From assembly GCA_016207165.1 (NCBI GenBank), contig JACQQD010000009.1, positions 1 through 64,000 on the forward strand: DNA of 64,000 nucleotides, in the 5' to 3' direction. Position 1 is the stretch's first letter. Each line of letters opens with the position of its first letter. This document shows, in pieces, positions 43,110-50,453 of the stretch. The notes below the pieces were generated by a model. That model was not told where the DNA came from. It was given only the letters and a program-made list of their open reading frames with translations, and searched no databases. Origin of the DNA: Microcaldota archaeon. Its GTDB lineage: Archaea > Micrarchaeota > Micrarchaeia > Norongarragalinales > Norongarragalinaceae. A program made the translations under genes and the position numbers.

Positions 43110-44600
43110 ATGGTTTTTTCCGTTTTTTCCCGGTTGGAGAAAAGCAAGGTGGGCGTGGCCCCGCTTTTTTTCGTTCTTTTGTCCGCGGTGCTGGCCCGCA
43201 TCGTCTTGGAGTGGGTTTTGGAGGCGGGCCACCAGTTGCAGTCTCCGGCGTCGTTGTTCTTGTTTTTGTCGTATTTTTCGGTGACGCTTTGCGGCGTCGT
43301 GCTTCTGCTTTGGCTTTTTTCCGGAAAGCCTTTGGTGGGGGTTGTCCGGGTGGTGGCGGGGTTTTCGTGGTTGCTTTGGGTGCCGCCGGTCTTTGACTTT
43401 TTGTGGTCAGGCGGGAAAGGGTATGCTTTGAGTTTCGTGTTTTCCGTCGCCGGCTTTTGGGAGGCTTTTTCCTCGTTTTGCGCGTCGTGCGTGGGGGTTT
43501 CGCCCGGACTTCAAGCCGAGGTTTTCTTGTTGTTGTTCGTCGCTTTCGCTTACGTTTTTTGGGCGTCAAAAAGTCTGTTTCGGGGGGTTTTAGCGGTTTT
43601 GGGGGTGTACGCGTGGGTGCTTTTCGGCGCCTTGTTTCCGGGTTTCTTGATGGGTTTTTTCGGGCATGCGTTCCAGGACGCGTTCTTGTTTAGGGAGACG
43701 TTGTCGGCGTATGCCGTGGCGTTGTCGGCTTTCTTTTTCGCGTTTTTGGCTTCAGACAAGAAAGTGGCGGCCGCGTTCTGGAGCCGGTTGCGGTTGGAGC
43801 GGTCCCTGCATTACGCGGGCGTGGCGTTGTTTGGGGCGGTGTTGGGTTTTTCGTTTTGGGAGCATTCGTTTCCAGGTGTTTTGCTGCCTTTGGCCGCTTT
43901 GCTTTTCAGCGTGTTTTTCGCGTTTGAGGCTGCGGTGTGGGTCAACGACGCCTTCGATGAACGCATTGACCGCATTTCAAGTCCGAAGCGCGTGAAACTG
44001 GCGTCGTTGCTTGAACCTTACCAGGGCTTTTTTCTGGCCGCCTTTTTGGTGTTAAGCTTGGTGGCCGGTTTGGCGGCAGGTTTTGGGGTCTGGTTGTGGG
44101 TGGGCTTTGCCTTGGCGTTGAGCGCCGCGTATTCGGTGCCGCCGCTTCGCCTGCGCTGGCATTTCCTGTCGTCAAGTCTGGTCATCGCCTTGTGTTCCAC
44201 CGTCGTTTTCGTGGCGGGTTTTTCTTTGGGGTTGCTGGAGCCGGAGACCGTGCTTGCGGTGGTGCCGGTGGAGTGGGTAGCCATGGTTTTTGGCTTCGTT
44301 TTCTTGGCGTCGCCTCTGGTCTGCCTCAAGGACGCGGACGGGGATAAAAAGGCGGGGGTATTGACGTTGGCGTCTTGGCTGGGTCTGAGGCGCGCCTGGT
44401 GGGCGGTGTTGGGGTTGACTGTGTCGGCCGTGGCGTGGGCGGCGTATTTCGCGGCGCTTTCCTGGGTTTGGGCGGCGTTGTTTGCCGTGGCGGTGGCGGT
44501 TTGCTTTGTTTGGACGCGGTTTGCCGCCGTCAAGTTGGAGCCGTTGGCGTTTTTGTTGGAGTACGCGTTTCTGGTTGTCGTGGCGTTGCACTTGGTATAG
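43110..44600 (+). CDS. UbiA-superfamily prenyltransferase with an N-terminal membrane extension
   Basis: 496 aa, very hydrophobic. The C-terminal 280 residues carry both Asp-rich motifs of UbiA enzymes: NDAFDERID (Asn279 on) and the second at LKDADGDKK (Asp408 on). The first 220 residues add about six more helices not usual in this family. UbiA enzymes attach isoprenoid chains to aromatic or polar acceptors, including archaeal lipid and quinone synthesis; the substrate is unknown. The stop codon TAG is the first three bases of a dispersed hairpin element. Confidence 0.75.
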   Translation: MVFSVFSRLEKSKVGVAPLFFVLLSAVLARIVLEWVLEAGHQLQSPASLFLFLSYFSVTLCGVVLLLWLFSGKPLVGVVRVVAGFSWLLWVPPVFDFLWSGGKGYALSFVFSVAGFWEAFSSFCASCVGVSPGLQAEVFLLLFVAFAYVFWASKSLFRGVLAVLGVYAWVLFGALFPGFLMGFFGHAFQDAFLFRETLSAYAVALSAFFFAFLASDKKVAAAFWSRLRLERSLHYAGVALFGAVLGFSFWEHSFPGVLLPLAALLFSVFFAFEAAVWVNDAFDERIDRISSPKRVKLASLLEPYQGFFLAAFLVLSLVAGLAAGFGVWLWVGFALALSAAYSVPPLRLRWHFLSSSLVIALCSTVVFVAGFSLGLLEPETVLAVVPVEWVAMVFGFVFLASPLVCLKDADGDKKAGVLTLASWLGLRRAWWAVLGLTVSAVAWAAYFAALSWVWAALFAVAVAVCFVWTRFAAVKLEPLAFLLEYAFLVVVALHLV

Positions 44601-44688
44601 CAAGCCAAGAAAGTTTCCCGACTACTTTCTTGGCTTGCTAGACAGCAAGACCGGCCTATTTCGTCGTCTTATTTGCCGGTCTTGCTGT
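44598..44688 (+). repeat. dispersed two-hairpin element, copy 2
   Basis: Hairpin B: a perfect 17-bp stem (TAGCAAGCCAAGAAAGT at 44598-44614 with 44624-44640), loop TTCCCGACT. Hairpin A: a perfect 14-bp stem (44642-44655 with 44675-44688), 19-nt loop 44656-44674. Read on the minus strand, the A loop is AAATAAGACGACGAAATAG, matching 15 of 19 positions of the copy-1 loop, while its stem sequence differs throughout. Relative to the flanking genes, orientation and B-then-A order equal copies 3 and 4. Confidence 0.85.
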
Positions 44689-44699
44689 AAGCTGACAAC

Positions 44700-44709
44700 T
44701 CTTTTAAAC
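44700..44709 (+). promoter_or_regulatory. TATA-like box of the 172-aa gene
   Basis: TCTTTTAAAC lies 31 nt before ATG 44740, giving a predicted start near 44728 and a very short leader. Confidence 0.45.
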
Positions 44710-44739
44710 GCGGGACTCGTCAAAGGCTTTGGAATCGAA

Positions 44740-45258
44740 ATGGACCTCAAGAAAATCATTCGGGAAATGCTCAAGAAGGGCATGTCCGAAGAGCAGGTCA
44801 AGGACAACCTCCGCGAATTGGGGGTGGAAAATCCCGATGAAGTCTTTGCCGAGGCCACCGAGCAAATGGCGGAGGTTCGGACTCCCGGGCGCTTGCCTCC
44901 GGATTCGCCTCCTGTAAAGCAAAGTGACGTCGGCATGCGGGAAGTCGGTTTATCCCAATCTGAAGAAGAAGGCGGGCACGACTTGTTTGAAGCGGAAGAA
45001 CAGCCCAAGGCCGACAAACCCGGGTTTTCGTTCACGCGCGTTTCCGGCGAAGGCGAACAAGAGGAGCACGTGGGCCGAAGCCGTCCGGCGGCGGAAAGTG
45101 TCGGCGACTTGATGCAGTCCGTCCCGGAAACGTCGCTTTCCGATTTGGATGCCGTGGAGCGGAAACTGGATCAAACCATTGCGTTGTTGGGGGCGCTTAA
45201 AGACGTCAACCAGAAGATTCTACAGGCCCAGCGGGATATATTGTTGCGGCTGAAATAA
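44740..45258 (+). CDS. soluble helical protein with a disordered middle and coiled-coil end
   Basis: 172 aa. Residues 1-45 are a compact helical, UBA-like stretch (KIIREMLKKGMSEEQVKDN; LRELGVENPDEVF). Residues 46-125 are acidic and low-complexity. Residues 130-172 form an amphipathic coiled coil (LDAVERKLDQTIALLGALKD). An adaptor or assembly role is plausible. It converges on the minus-strand membrane cluster with a 3-nt gap. No family recognised. Confidence 0.65.
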   Translation: MDLKKIIREMLKKGMSEEQVKDNLRELGVENPDEVFAEATEQMAEVRTPGRLPPDSPPVKQSDVGMREVGLSQSEEEGGHDLFEAEEQPKADKPGFSFTRVSGEGEQEEHVGRSRPAAESVGDLMQSVPETSLSDLDAVERKLDQTIALLGALKDVNQKILQAQRDILLRLK

Positions 45259-45261
45259 CGG

Positions 45262-45684
45262 TTAGTGGTGGTTGTGCCGGGCGTGTTTCTTGATGTGGTC
45301 CAGCTCGCGCTCGATTTTGCTGAATTTTTTGTCGAGGTGGCTTTGCAGTGAGTCGAATTTTGGGTTGATTTTCTTGTGGATGCCGACGTTGCTGTAGTCG
45401 CTGGACAGCATGCTTTGCTCCACCATGCTGTTGACCAGGTGCGTGTAGAAGTTGTGGGCGGGCGAGTGCGTCGAAGTTTGAATGACTACGGGTTGCTGTG
45501 GTGCTAGGTCGATGACGGCTTTGCCGTCGCCCGCGTCCAGAATCGACGGTCCCCGGGAAGCGAAGCGCTCGGAGAGCACCAAGCCCACGGCCAGCAAGAG
45601 AAACGTCAAGACGATCCATTCGATGCCCGACAGGATGCCGACCACGGCTCCACCCAACAAACCGGCCAGCCAGTTGCGTTCCAT
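45262..45684 (-). CDS. small membrane protein, cluster 1 (140 aa)
   Basis: Two hydrophobic segments in the first 45 residues, then APQQPVVIQTS, a likely beta-strand resembling the PIIV strand in the next two genes, and a C-terminal charged helical tail rich in Lys and His (HIKKHARHNHH). It abuts the stop of the upstream gene. Last gene of a five-gene minus-strand membrane cluster. Function unknown. Confidence 0.65.
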   Translation of the reverse strand: MERNWLAGLLGGAVVGILSGIEWIVLTFLLLAVGLVLSERFASRGPSILDAGDGKAVIDLAPQQPVVIQTSTHSPAHNFYTHLVNSMVEQSMLSSDYSNVGIHKKINPKFDSLQSHLDKKFSKIERELDHIKKHARHNHH

Positions 45685-46059
45685 TTAGTGTCCCCCGTCT
45701 TTTTTGGGCGGGCGCAAGCCGAAGATCCATTGGACCAAAAAGTTGCCGACGTTGTGCCAAGCGGAACCGAAGTTGAAAAACGAGTACTCGAATTGCCGGT
45801 AGTCATGCCAGTCGTTTTTCAATTTAAACTTGATGAGTTTGGGCACGTCCGGCATCTTGTTTTCCACGATGATGGGGCCTTCAGGGCCATAGGGCTCCGA
45901 AATCTTGAGGTTGGCGGGCCCCGCGTCCTTCTTGGAGAAGCTGGAACTCAACAGCGCCAAGACCATCAAGGCAAAAACCAGTACCGCCAGAAACGTCAAC
46001 CCGCTTTGAAGGAAGAAAAAGCCGAGGGCCGCCAACACCAAGATCAAGACGAGGTTCAT
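45685..46059 (-). CDS. small membrane protein, cluster 1 (124 aa)
   Basis: Two N-terminal transmembrane helices (LVLILVLAALGFFFLQSGL and a second), then PEGPIIVENKMPD and a C-terminal IKFKLKNDWHDY segment. Same architecture as the 119-aa gene upstream, suggesting tandem duplication. Three nt separate the two. Function unknown. Confidence 0.65.
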   Translation of the reverse strand: MNLVLILVLAALGFFFLQSGLTFLAVLVFALMVLALLSSSFSKKDAGPANLKISEPYGPEGPIIVENKMPDVPKLIKFKLKNDWHDYRQFEYSFFNFGSAWHNVGNFLVQWIFGLRPPKKDGGH

Positions 46060-46062
46060 GGC

Positions 46063-46422
46063 TTAGTGGTCACCTGCCTGTGTTTTTCCTGTTTTTCCGG
46101 TGATGATGCGGGCTACGATGCGAAAGGGCCAGGCCACCGCTCCACCCAAGTACGTCAAGAAGTCCGAGTAGCCGTCGGAGCCGTCCCAGGTGTGCTTGGC
46201 CGCAAGTTTGATGGTGTCGGGAATGGCGCCGCCGGAACTCGTCACGATGATGGGGCGCTGTTTTTGCGCGGCGGAAAGACCGGCGGCCCCCGATGGCGCG
46301 GTTTTGGACGTGAGGGCGCTGAGGATGCCGACGAGAAACACGACCAACGCGACGAACGGCAGGCCGACTTCCAACAAAACGTAGGCGATGCCGAACAACA
46401 AGGCGACGACGATTAAACTCAT
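46063..46422 (-). CDS. small membrane protein, cluster 1 (119 aa)
   Basis: Two N-terminal hydrophobic helices, then QRPIIVTSSGGAIPDTIKL and KHTWDG; these PIIV, PD, IK and K--W positions match the 124-aa neighbour. An additional hydrophobic patch near residues 90-105 ends in a Lys/Thr tail. Function unknown. Confidence 0.65.
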   Translation of the reverse strand: MSLIVVALLFGIAYVLLEVGLPFVALVVFLVGILSALTSKTAPSGAAGLSAAQKQRPIIVTSSGGAIPDTIKLAAKHTWDGSDGYSDFLTYLGGAVAWPFRIVARIITGKTGKTQAGDH

Positions 46423-46458
46423 GGGATAATGGTAAGGGGGTTTGCGGTTAAAAACCGT

Positions 46459-46770
46459 TTAGCCGTACATGCCGCCGCCGGGCATGTAGCCTTGGGGCGC
46501 CGGGTTGTCGCTGTCTTGGCGGGCCAAAAGCAGCATGATCAGAAACAGTCCGCCCAGGACCGCCAGGGTGACGGGGTTGTCCAGGGACGACGAAAACCCG
46601 CCCAAGCTGACGATGGCCACCAGTGCGCCGCCGATGACGGTGGCGATGAGCAGATACTTGCTTTTGGAGGTAAACACCAGGATCACTAAAAGGGCGATGG
46701 CGACGAGGTCCAAGCCGCTTTTGAGCGCCAAAAGCATGAGGATGATGATGAACAGGAACGTGAAATCCAT
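46459..46770 (-). CDS. small membrane protein, cluster 1 (103 aa)
   Basis: Three to four hydrophobic segments over almost the full length, then a short soluble tail ending PGGGMYG. The first helix opens MDFTFLFIIILMLLALKSG. It lies 26 nt after element copy 3 and 36 nt before the next gene. Function unknown. Confidence 0.65.
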   Translation of the reverse strand: MDFTFLFIIILMLLALKSGLDLVAIALLVILVFTSKSKYLLIATVIGGALVAIVSLGGFSSSLDNPVTLAVLGGLFLIMLLLARQDSDNPAPQGYMPGGGMYG

Positions 46771-46795
46771 GCCAGAACTACGCGGACCGCGTTTT

Positions 46796-46888
46796 TATAG
46801 CAATCCCCGAAAGCAACGCGACAAAATAGTCGGGGATTGCTATCTAGCAAACGGCGCGAAAGTTTCGGGAAACTTTCGCGGTTTGCTA
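46796..46888 (-). repeat. dispersed two-hairpin element, copy 3
   Basis: Hairpin A: TATAGCAATCCCCGA / TCGGGGATTGCTAT (46796-46843), 19-nt loop AAGCAACGCGACAAAATAG. Hairpin B (46845-46888): outer TAGCAAAC/GTTTGCTA and inner perfect 11-bp GCGAAAGTTTC/GAAACTTTCGC. It starts 12 nt after the stop of 46900-47217 (minus) and ends 26 nt before the next minus-strand ATG. It differs from copy 4 only by two loop bases. Confidence 0.88.
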
Positions 46889-46899
46889 TAATGGTCCCG

Positions 46900-47217
46900 C
46901 TAGAGGTCGTGGGTGTTGGCTTCATAGGGCTGGCCGAAGCCACCCTTGGACTCCGTGACGCTCAAGGGCTCGGTGAGGCCCCACTCCCAGGGGCGGAAGC
47001 CCCAGAAGAATCCGTAACTAAACAAGCCCAAGAACATGATCCACTTGACGATGGGGTACGGAATGACTAAAACGAACGTGATGACGATGGTTACAAGCAA
47101 CGCGACGACTTTGTTGTTGATGATTTCCGGGTAGAAAAGCCGCGAATACATCATGAAAAAAACGATGAGGGTAGCCACGAAGTCGAAGGCCTCCAAAAGG
47201 GCAAGCGGCGCCGCCAT
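46900..47217 (-). CDS. small membrane protein, cluster 1 (105 aa)
   Basis: ATG 47217 is used because the minus-strand TATTTAAAG at 47241-47250 puts the transcription start just upstream of it; an earlier ATG at 47265 would lie above the promoter. Three hydrophobic segments fill residues 8-75, followed by a soluble Gly/Glu-rich tail. First gene of the minus-strand membrane cluster. Function unknown. Confidence 0.65.
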   Translation of the reverse strand: MAAPLALLEAFDFVATLIVFFMMYSRLFYPEIINNKVVALLVTIVITFVLVIPYPIVKWIMFLGLFSYGFFWGFRPWEWGLTEPLSVTESKGGFGQPYEANTHDL

Positions 47218-47240
47218 GGATGATTTTAAAGGACAGCAAC

Positions 47241-47250
47241 CTTTAAATAT
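47241..47250 (-). promoter_or_regulatory. TATA box of membrane cluster 1
   Basis: ATATTTAAAG on the minus strand, about 25 nt before ATG 47217, in a 99-bp divergent spacer shared with the plus-strand gene at 47317. Confidence 0.6.
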
Positions 47251-47316
47251 AATGTTACCACCCATTAGTGTAAATAACTTTGTCGGGGCTCTTTTCGGGC
47301 CAAAAAGGATTGTTCC

Positions 47317-47610
47317 ATGGGTCTGGACACCACCACGGAAACCGCGTGGATGCTCATGACGTTCGCCCTGGTGCTGGGCTTTCTGTCAGCGGGGCCCATC
47401 AGCGATTCGCCGTTTGTGTGGGCGCCGGCCATGCTTATCACCGTTCCTTTTAACGCCTACATCGCGTTTGCCGACGGGTTTCCGCTCTTGGCGCCCCTGT
47501 TCTTTCTGGCCTTCATCTATTACTTCTTGAAGATCCTGGATCCAGCCGTGGGACAAGGCCTAGTCATGTTCATCGTGTTTGCCGTTCTGGCCGTATTGAC
47601 GGGCCTATAG
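47317..47610 (+). CDS. small membrane protein (97 aa)
   Basis: Three to four hydrophobic segments with little soluble part, starting MGLDTTTETAWMLMTF. Divergent from cluster 1 and followed 40 nt later by ribK. It resembles the neighbouring small membrane proteins in size and style, without clear sequence similarity. Function unknown. Confidence 0.6.
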   Translation: MGLDTTTETAWMLMTFALVLGFLSAGPISDSPFVWAPAMLITVPFNAYIAFADGFPLLAPLFFLAFIYYFLKILDPAVGQGLVMFIVFAVLAVLTGL

Positions 47611-47650
47611 CGGCAATAGGTTTTTCTTTTCCCTCCTTCTTTTGTTTTCC

Positions 47651-48265
47651 ATGAAGCCCAGTCCCCTTCACGCGCTTTGGGCCCTGTCCGCCCGCGCCAT
47701 GGCCTCTTCCGTCGAGCTTTCCGCCACCTTGGGCGTCTCCCAACAGACGGCATCTCGGTGGCTGTCCGAACTGGTTGACGAAGGATTCATTGAACGCGCC
47801 GCCGGCGCCTACCGCGTGACAAACGCCGGAAGGAAATACCTCCAGCAGTTGTCCCCGCAGGCGCCCAAGCAGATCACGGGCCGCGTCTTCACGGGTCTGG
47901 GAGAAGGCCGCTACTACCTGTCCCAAAAAGGCTACCAAGACCAGTTCGAGGCTTTGCTGGGTTTCAAGCCGTACCCGGGCACCTTGAACCTGCGCCTGGA
48001 TGACGCGGAAAACCGGCAGGCCAACGTGGCTCTGCGCGCCCAACCGGGCCGGTACCTGCGTGGCTTTTCCGTCAAGGAGCGGACCTTTGGCGGGGCCCGC
48101 TGCTATGCCTGCCGCATCAGTGGCCGCCACCTTGGCGCCGTGATCGTTCCGGAGCGCACGCACTACCCTGAGGACGTGGTCGAGCTTTTGTCGCCTTTCT
48201 TCCTTCGCAAAAAGCTGGGCCTCAAAGACGGCGACGCCATCCGCGTTGTACTCAAAAACGAGTAA
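47651..48265 (+). CDS. ribK: CTP-dependent riboflavin kinase with winged-helix domain
   Basis: 204 aa. Residues 1-70 are a winged helix-turn-helix (LGVSQQTASRWLSELVDEGF). Residues 75-204 are the archaeal riboflavin kinase domain: GRVFTGLGEGRYYLS, PYPGTLNLRL and the ARCYACRI / ERTHYPEDVVELLSP segments. The enzyme uses CTP to make FMN. The HTH suggests it may also regulate the riboflavin genes beside it. This archaeal family replaces bacterial RibF. Confidence 0.93.
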   Translation: MKPSPLHALWALSARAMASSVELSATLGVSQQTASRWLSELVDEGFIERAAGAYRVTNAGRKYLQQLSPQAPKQITGRVFTGLGEGRYYLSQKGYQDQFEALLGFKPYPGTLNLRLDDAENRQANVALRAQPGRYLRGFSVKERTFGGARCYACRISGRHLGAVIVPERTHYPEDVVELLSPFFLRKKLGLKDGDAIRVVLKNE

Positions 48266-48325
48266 CTACCTTTTTTTGGGTAACGCTTTTATTGGACCGC
48301 GGCCTAAATGCGTCGGGGACTTTTT

Positions 48326-48787
48326 GTGGCCAAACCAAGAATTGCCGTAGTCGACACCACGTTTTCCAGGGTGGACATGGGCGCCTTGGCGCTTTTGGCG
48401 TTGAAGGAGTTTGACGTGGACACCGTTCGCGTGACGGTTCCAGGAATCAAGGACTTGGCCGTCGAGTGCAAGCGCCAACTGGATGCGGGAGCCGACGTTG
48501 CTTTGGCTTTGGGCATGGTGGGCGGCGCGGACATTGACCGCCAATGCGCGCACGAGGCGTCCCTGGGAATCCAGTTTGCCAAGCTGTTGACCAACAAGCA
48601 CATCGTCGAGGTGTTCGTGCACGAAAAAGAGGCCCGAAACGAATCCGATTTGAAGTCTTTGTTTGTCGACCGCACCCAAAAACATGCCGAGAATGCGGCG
48701 CGCCTGGTCTTGCAGCCCGATTGGTTCACCCGACGCGCGGGAAAAGGACTGCGTCAGGGCCGCGACGACGTGGGGTCCATTTCATGA
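48326..48787 (+). CDS. ribC: archaeal riboflavin synthase
   Basis: 153 aa from GTG 48326, which has GGGGAC at good spacing; ATG 48308 in frame lacks a binding site and lies about where transcription should start. Features: RIAVVDTTFSRVDMG at the N-terminus, VPGIKDLAVECKR, LALGMVGGADID and the VEVFVHEKEA segment. This is the lumazine-synthase-like archaeal enzyme that dismutates dimethylribityllumazine to riboflavin, unlike bacterial RibE. It overlaps ribH in an ATGA. Confidence 0.93.
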   Translation: MAKPRIAVVDTTFSRVDMGALALLALKEFDVDTVRVTVPGIKDLAVECKRQLDAGADVALALGMVGGADIDRQCAHEASLGIQFAKLLTNKHIVEVFVHEKEARNESDLKSLFVDRTQKHAENAARLVLQPDWFTRRAGKGLRQGRDDVGSIS

Positions 48788-49248
48788 ACGAGTTTGAGCG
48801 CGTGGGTTTGGCCGTCAAGCAGAATGCCCAAAAGCCGGTTCGCGTGGCCATTGTCCGCTCGCTTTTCCGGGATGACTTGACGCAGGCCATGGAGGCCTTG
48901 GTGCGAACGCGTGCGCCGGAATTGAACGCGGAAATCACGGAAACTTTTTTGGCCCGGGGAGTCCTGGAAACGCCTTTTCTGGCTCGCCACGCCTTTCAGG
49001 ACGAAGCGGTGGACGCGGTGGTGGTCCTGGGCGTAGTCATTCGGGGGGAAACGGACCATGACCGCGTGGTGGTGGAACACGCCACCCGCGCCTTGGTGGA
49101 GTTGAGCTTGAAATCGGGAAAGCCGGTGGGCGTGGGAATCATCGGGCCCGGCGTAAGTCTGGGGGGCGCGGAAAAAAGAGTGACGGAGTATGCAACCGGC
49201 GCATTGGATGCCGTGGTGTGCTCCTGGAATTCGGTGCATGGACGATGA
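48784..49248 (+). CDS. ribH: 6,7-dimethyl-8-ribityllumazine synthase
   Basis: 154 aa. RVAIVRSLFRDDL at the N-terminus, the VVVLGVVIRGETDHDR catalytic loop and GVGIIGPGVSLGGAEKR match lumazine synthases. It condenses dihydroxybutanone phosphate with the pyrimidinedione to give the substrate of RibC. Start and stop both overlap neighbours (ribC, ribBA) by 4 nt, so translation is coupled. Confidence 0.94.
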   Translation: MNEFERVGLAVKQNAQKPVRVAIVRSLFRDDLTQAMEALVRTRAPELNAEITETFLARGVLETPFLARHAFQDEAVDAVVVLGVVIRGETDHDRVVVEHATRALVELSLKSGKPVGVGIIGPGVSLGGAEKRVTEYATGALDAVVCSWNSVHGR

Positions 49249-50453
49249 ACGAAGGGATGGCCAACGCGTTGCAGGATTTGCGGGAAGGCAACATGGTGGT
49301 GTTGGTGGACGCCCACCGGGAAGCCGAGGGAGACGTGATGATGGCCGCGCAGAAGGCTAGGCCCGAGGACTTGGCGTTCATGCTGCGGCACGCACGCGGA
49401 TTCATTTGCATGACCTTGCGCGAGTCGCGGAGAAAAGAGTTGCGCATTTCCCGGATGGTGCCGCACAACACGGACCGCTTCCAGACGCCGTTTCTGGTTT
49501 CCGTTGGCGCGAAAACAGGTGGATCCGGCACGTCGGTGCACGACCGCCTCCAAGCGGCCAAACACGTCATGGATCCGGCGACCCATCAGGACGACTTGAC
49601 GGTTCCAGGCCACTTGCACCTTCTTTCCGCGAAGGATGACGGCGTTTTGTCGCGTTTAGGGCATACCGAGGCGGCCACGGACTTGGTGGCATTGGCGGGT
49701 TTGTCGCCGTACGCGTTTGTGTGCGAAATCATGAACGACGACGGCTCCATGGCCGACGCTTCCCAACTGAGGGCTTTTGCTGAAACGCATGGCTTGTCCA
49801 CGGTGACTTTGGAGGACGTGGTGGCATTGCGCAAGACCCATGTCCTTCCTGTTCAAGCCGATGCGCCTTGCTGCGTGGCGCGCGTGTCCGAGGCCAAACT
49901 TCCAACTCCTTTTGGCGACTTCACCATCTACGCGTATCGCGACGATGTGGAGTCAAAGACGCACTTGGCGTTGGTCAAGAAACCGCTTGGAAAACCTGTT
50001 TTCGTGCGGATGCATTCCAAGTGCGTCACCGGCGACGCGCTTTTTTCGGCGCGCTGCGATTGCGGGCCTCAACTGGAAGCCGCGTACCGCGTCATTTCAA
50101 AAAAGGGCGGCGTGATTCTGTATTTGGACCAGGAGGGCCGCGGCATCGGCTTGGAAAACAAGATCAAGGCGTACGCCTTGCAGGATGGGGGTTTGGATAC
50201 AGTGGAGGCCAACCACCAACTGGGCTTGCCGGTGGATGCGCGAGAGTACGCGGCGGCCGCGTGCATGTTGTTGGACCTCGGCATTTCGTCGGTGACGTTG
50301 TTGACGAACAACCCGCTGAAAGTCCGGGGCCTGGAGAAAAACGGGGTGGCGGTGGCCCAACGCGTTGCGCTGGAGACGGCGCCCACGCCCCAGAACCGTT
50401 CGTATCTGTCCACGAAGAAATCCAAGTTGGATCACGCGTTGACCAAGTTATGA
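49245..50453 (+). CDS. ribBA: bifunctional DHBP synthase / GTP cyclohydrolase II
   Basis: 402 aa. Residues 1-205: dihydroxybutanone phosphate synthase with DAHREAEGDVMMAAQ, TGGSGTSVHDR, PGHLHLLSAKDDGV and GHTEAATDL. Residues 206-402: GTP cyclohydrolase II with zinc ligands KCVTGDALFSARCDCG and YLDQEGRGIGLENK. It makes both precursor branches of riboflavin. The fused bacterial-type RibBA is unusual in archaea, which mostly use cyclohydrolase III. The ATG overlaps ribH in an ATGA. Confidence 0.95.
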   Translation: MNEGMANALQDLREGNMVVLVDAHREAEGDVMMAAQKARPEDLAFMLRHARGFICMTLRESRRKELRISRMVPHNTDRFQTPFLVSVGAKTGGSGTSVHDRLQAAKHVMDPATHQDDLTVPGHLHLLSAKDDGVLSRLGHTEAATDLVALAGLSPYAFVCEIMNDDGSMADASQLRAFAETHGLSTVTLEDVVALRKTHVLPVQADAPCCVARVSEAKLPTPFGDFTIYAYRDDVESKTHLALVKKPLGKPVFVRMHSKCVTGDALFSARCDCGPQLEAAYRVISKKGGVILYLDQEGRGIGLENKIKAYALQDGGLDTVEANHQLGLPVDAREYAAAACMLLDLGISSVTLLTNNPLKVRGLEKNGVAVAQRVALETAPTPQNRSYLSTKKSKLDHALTKL

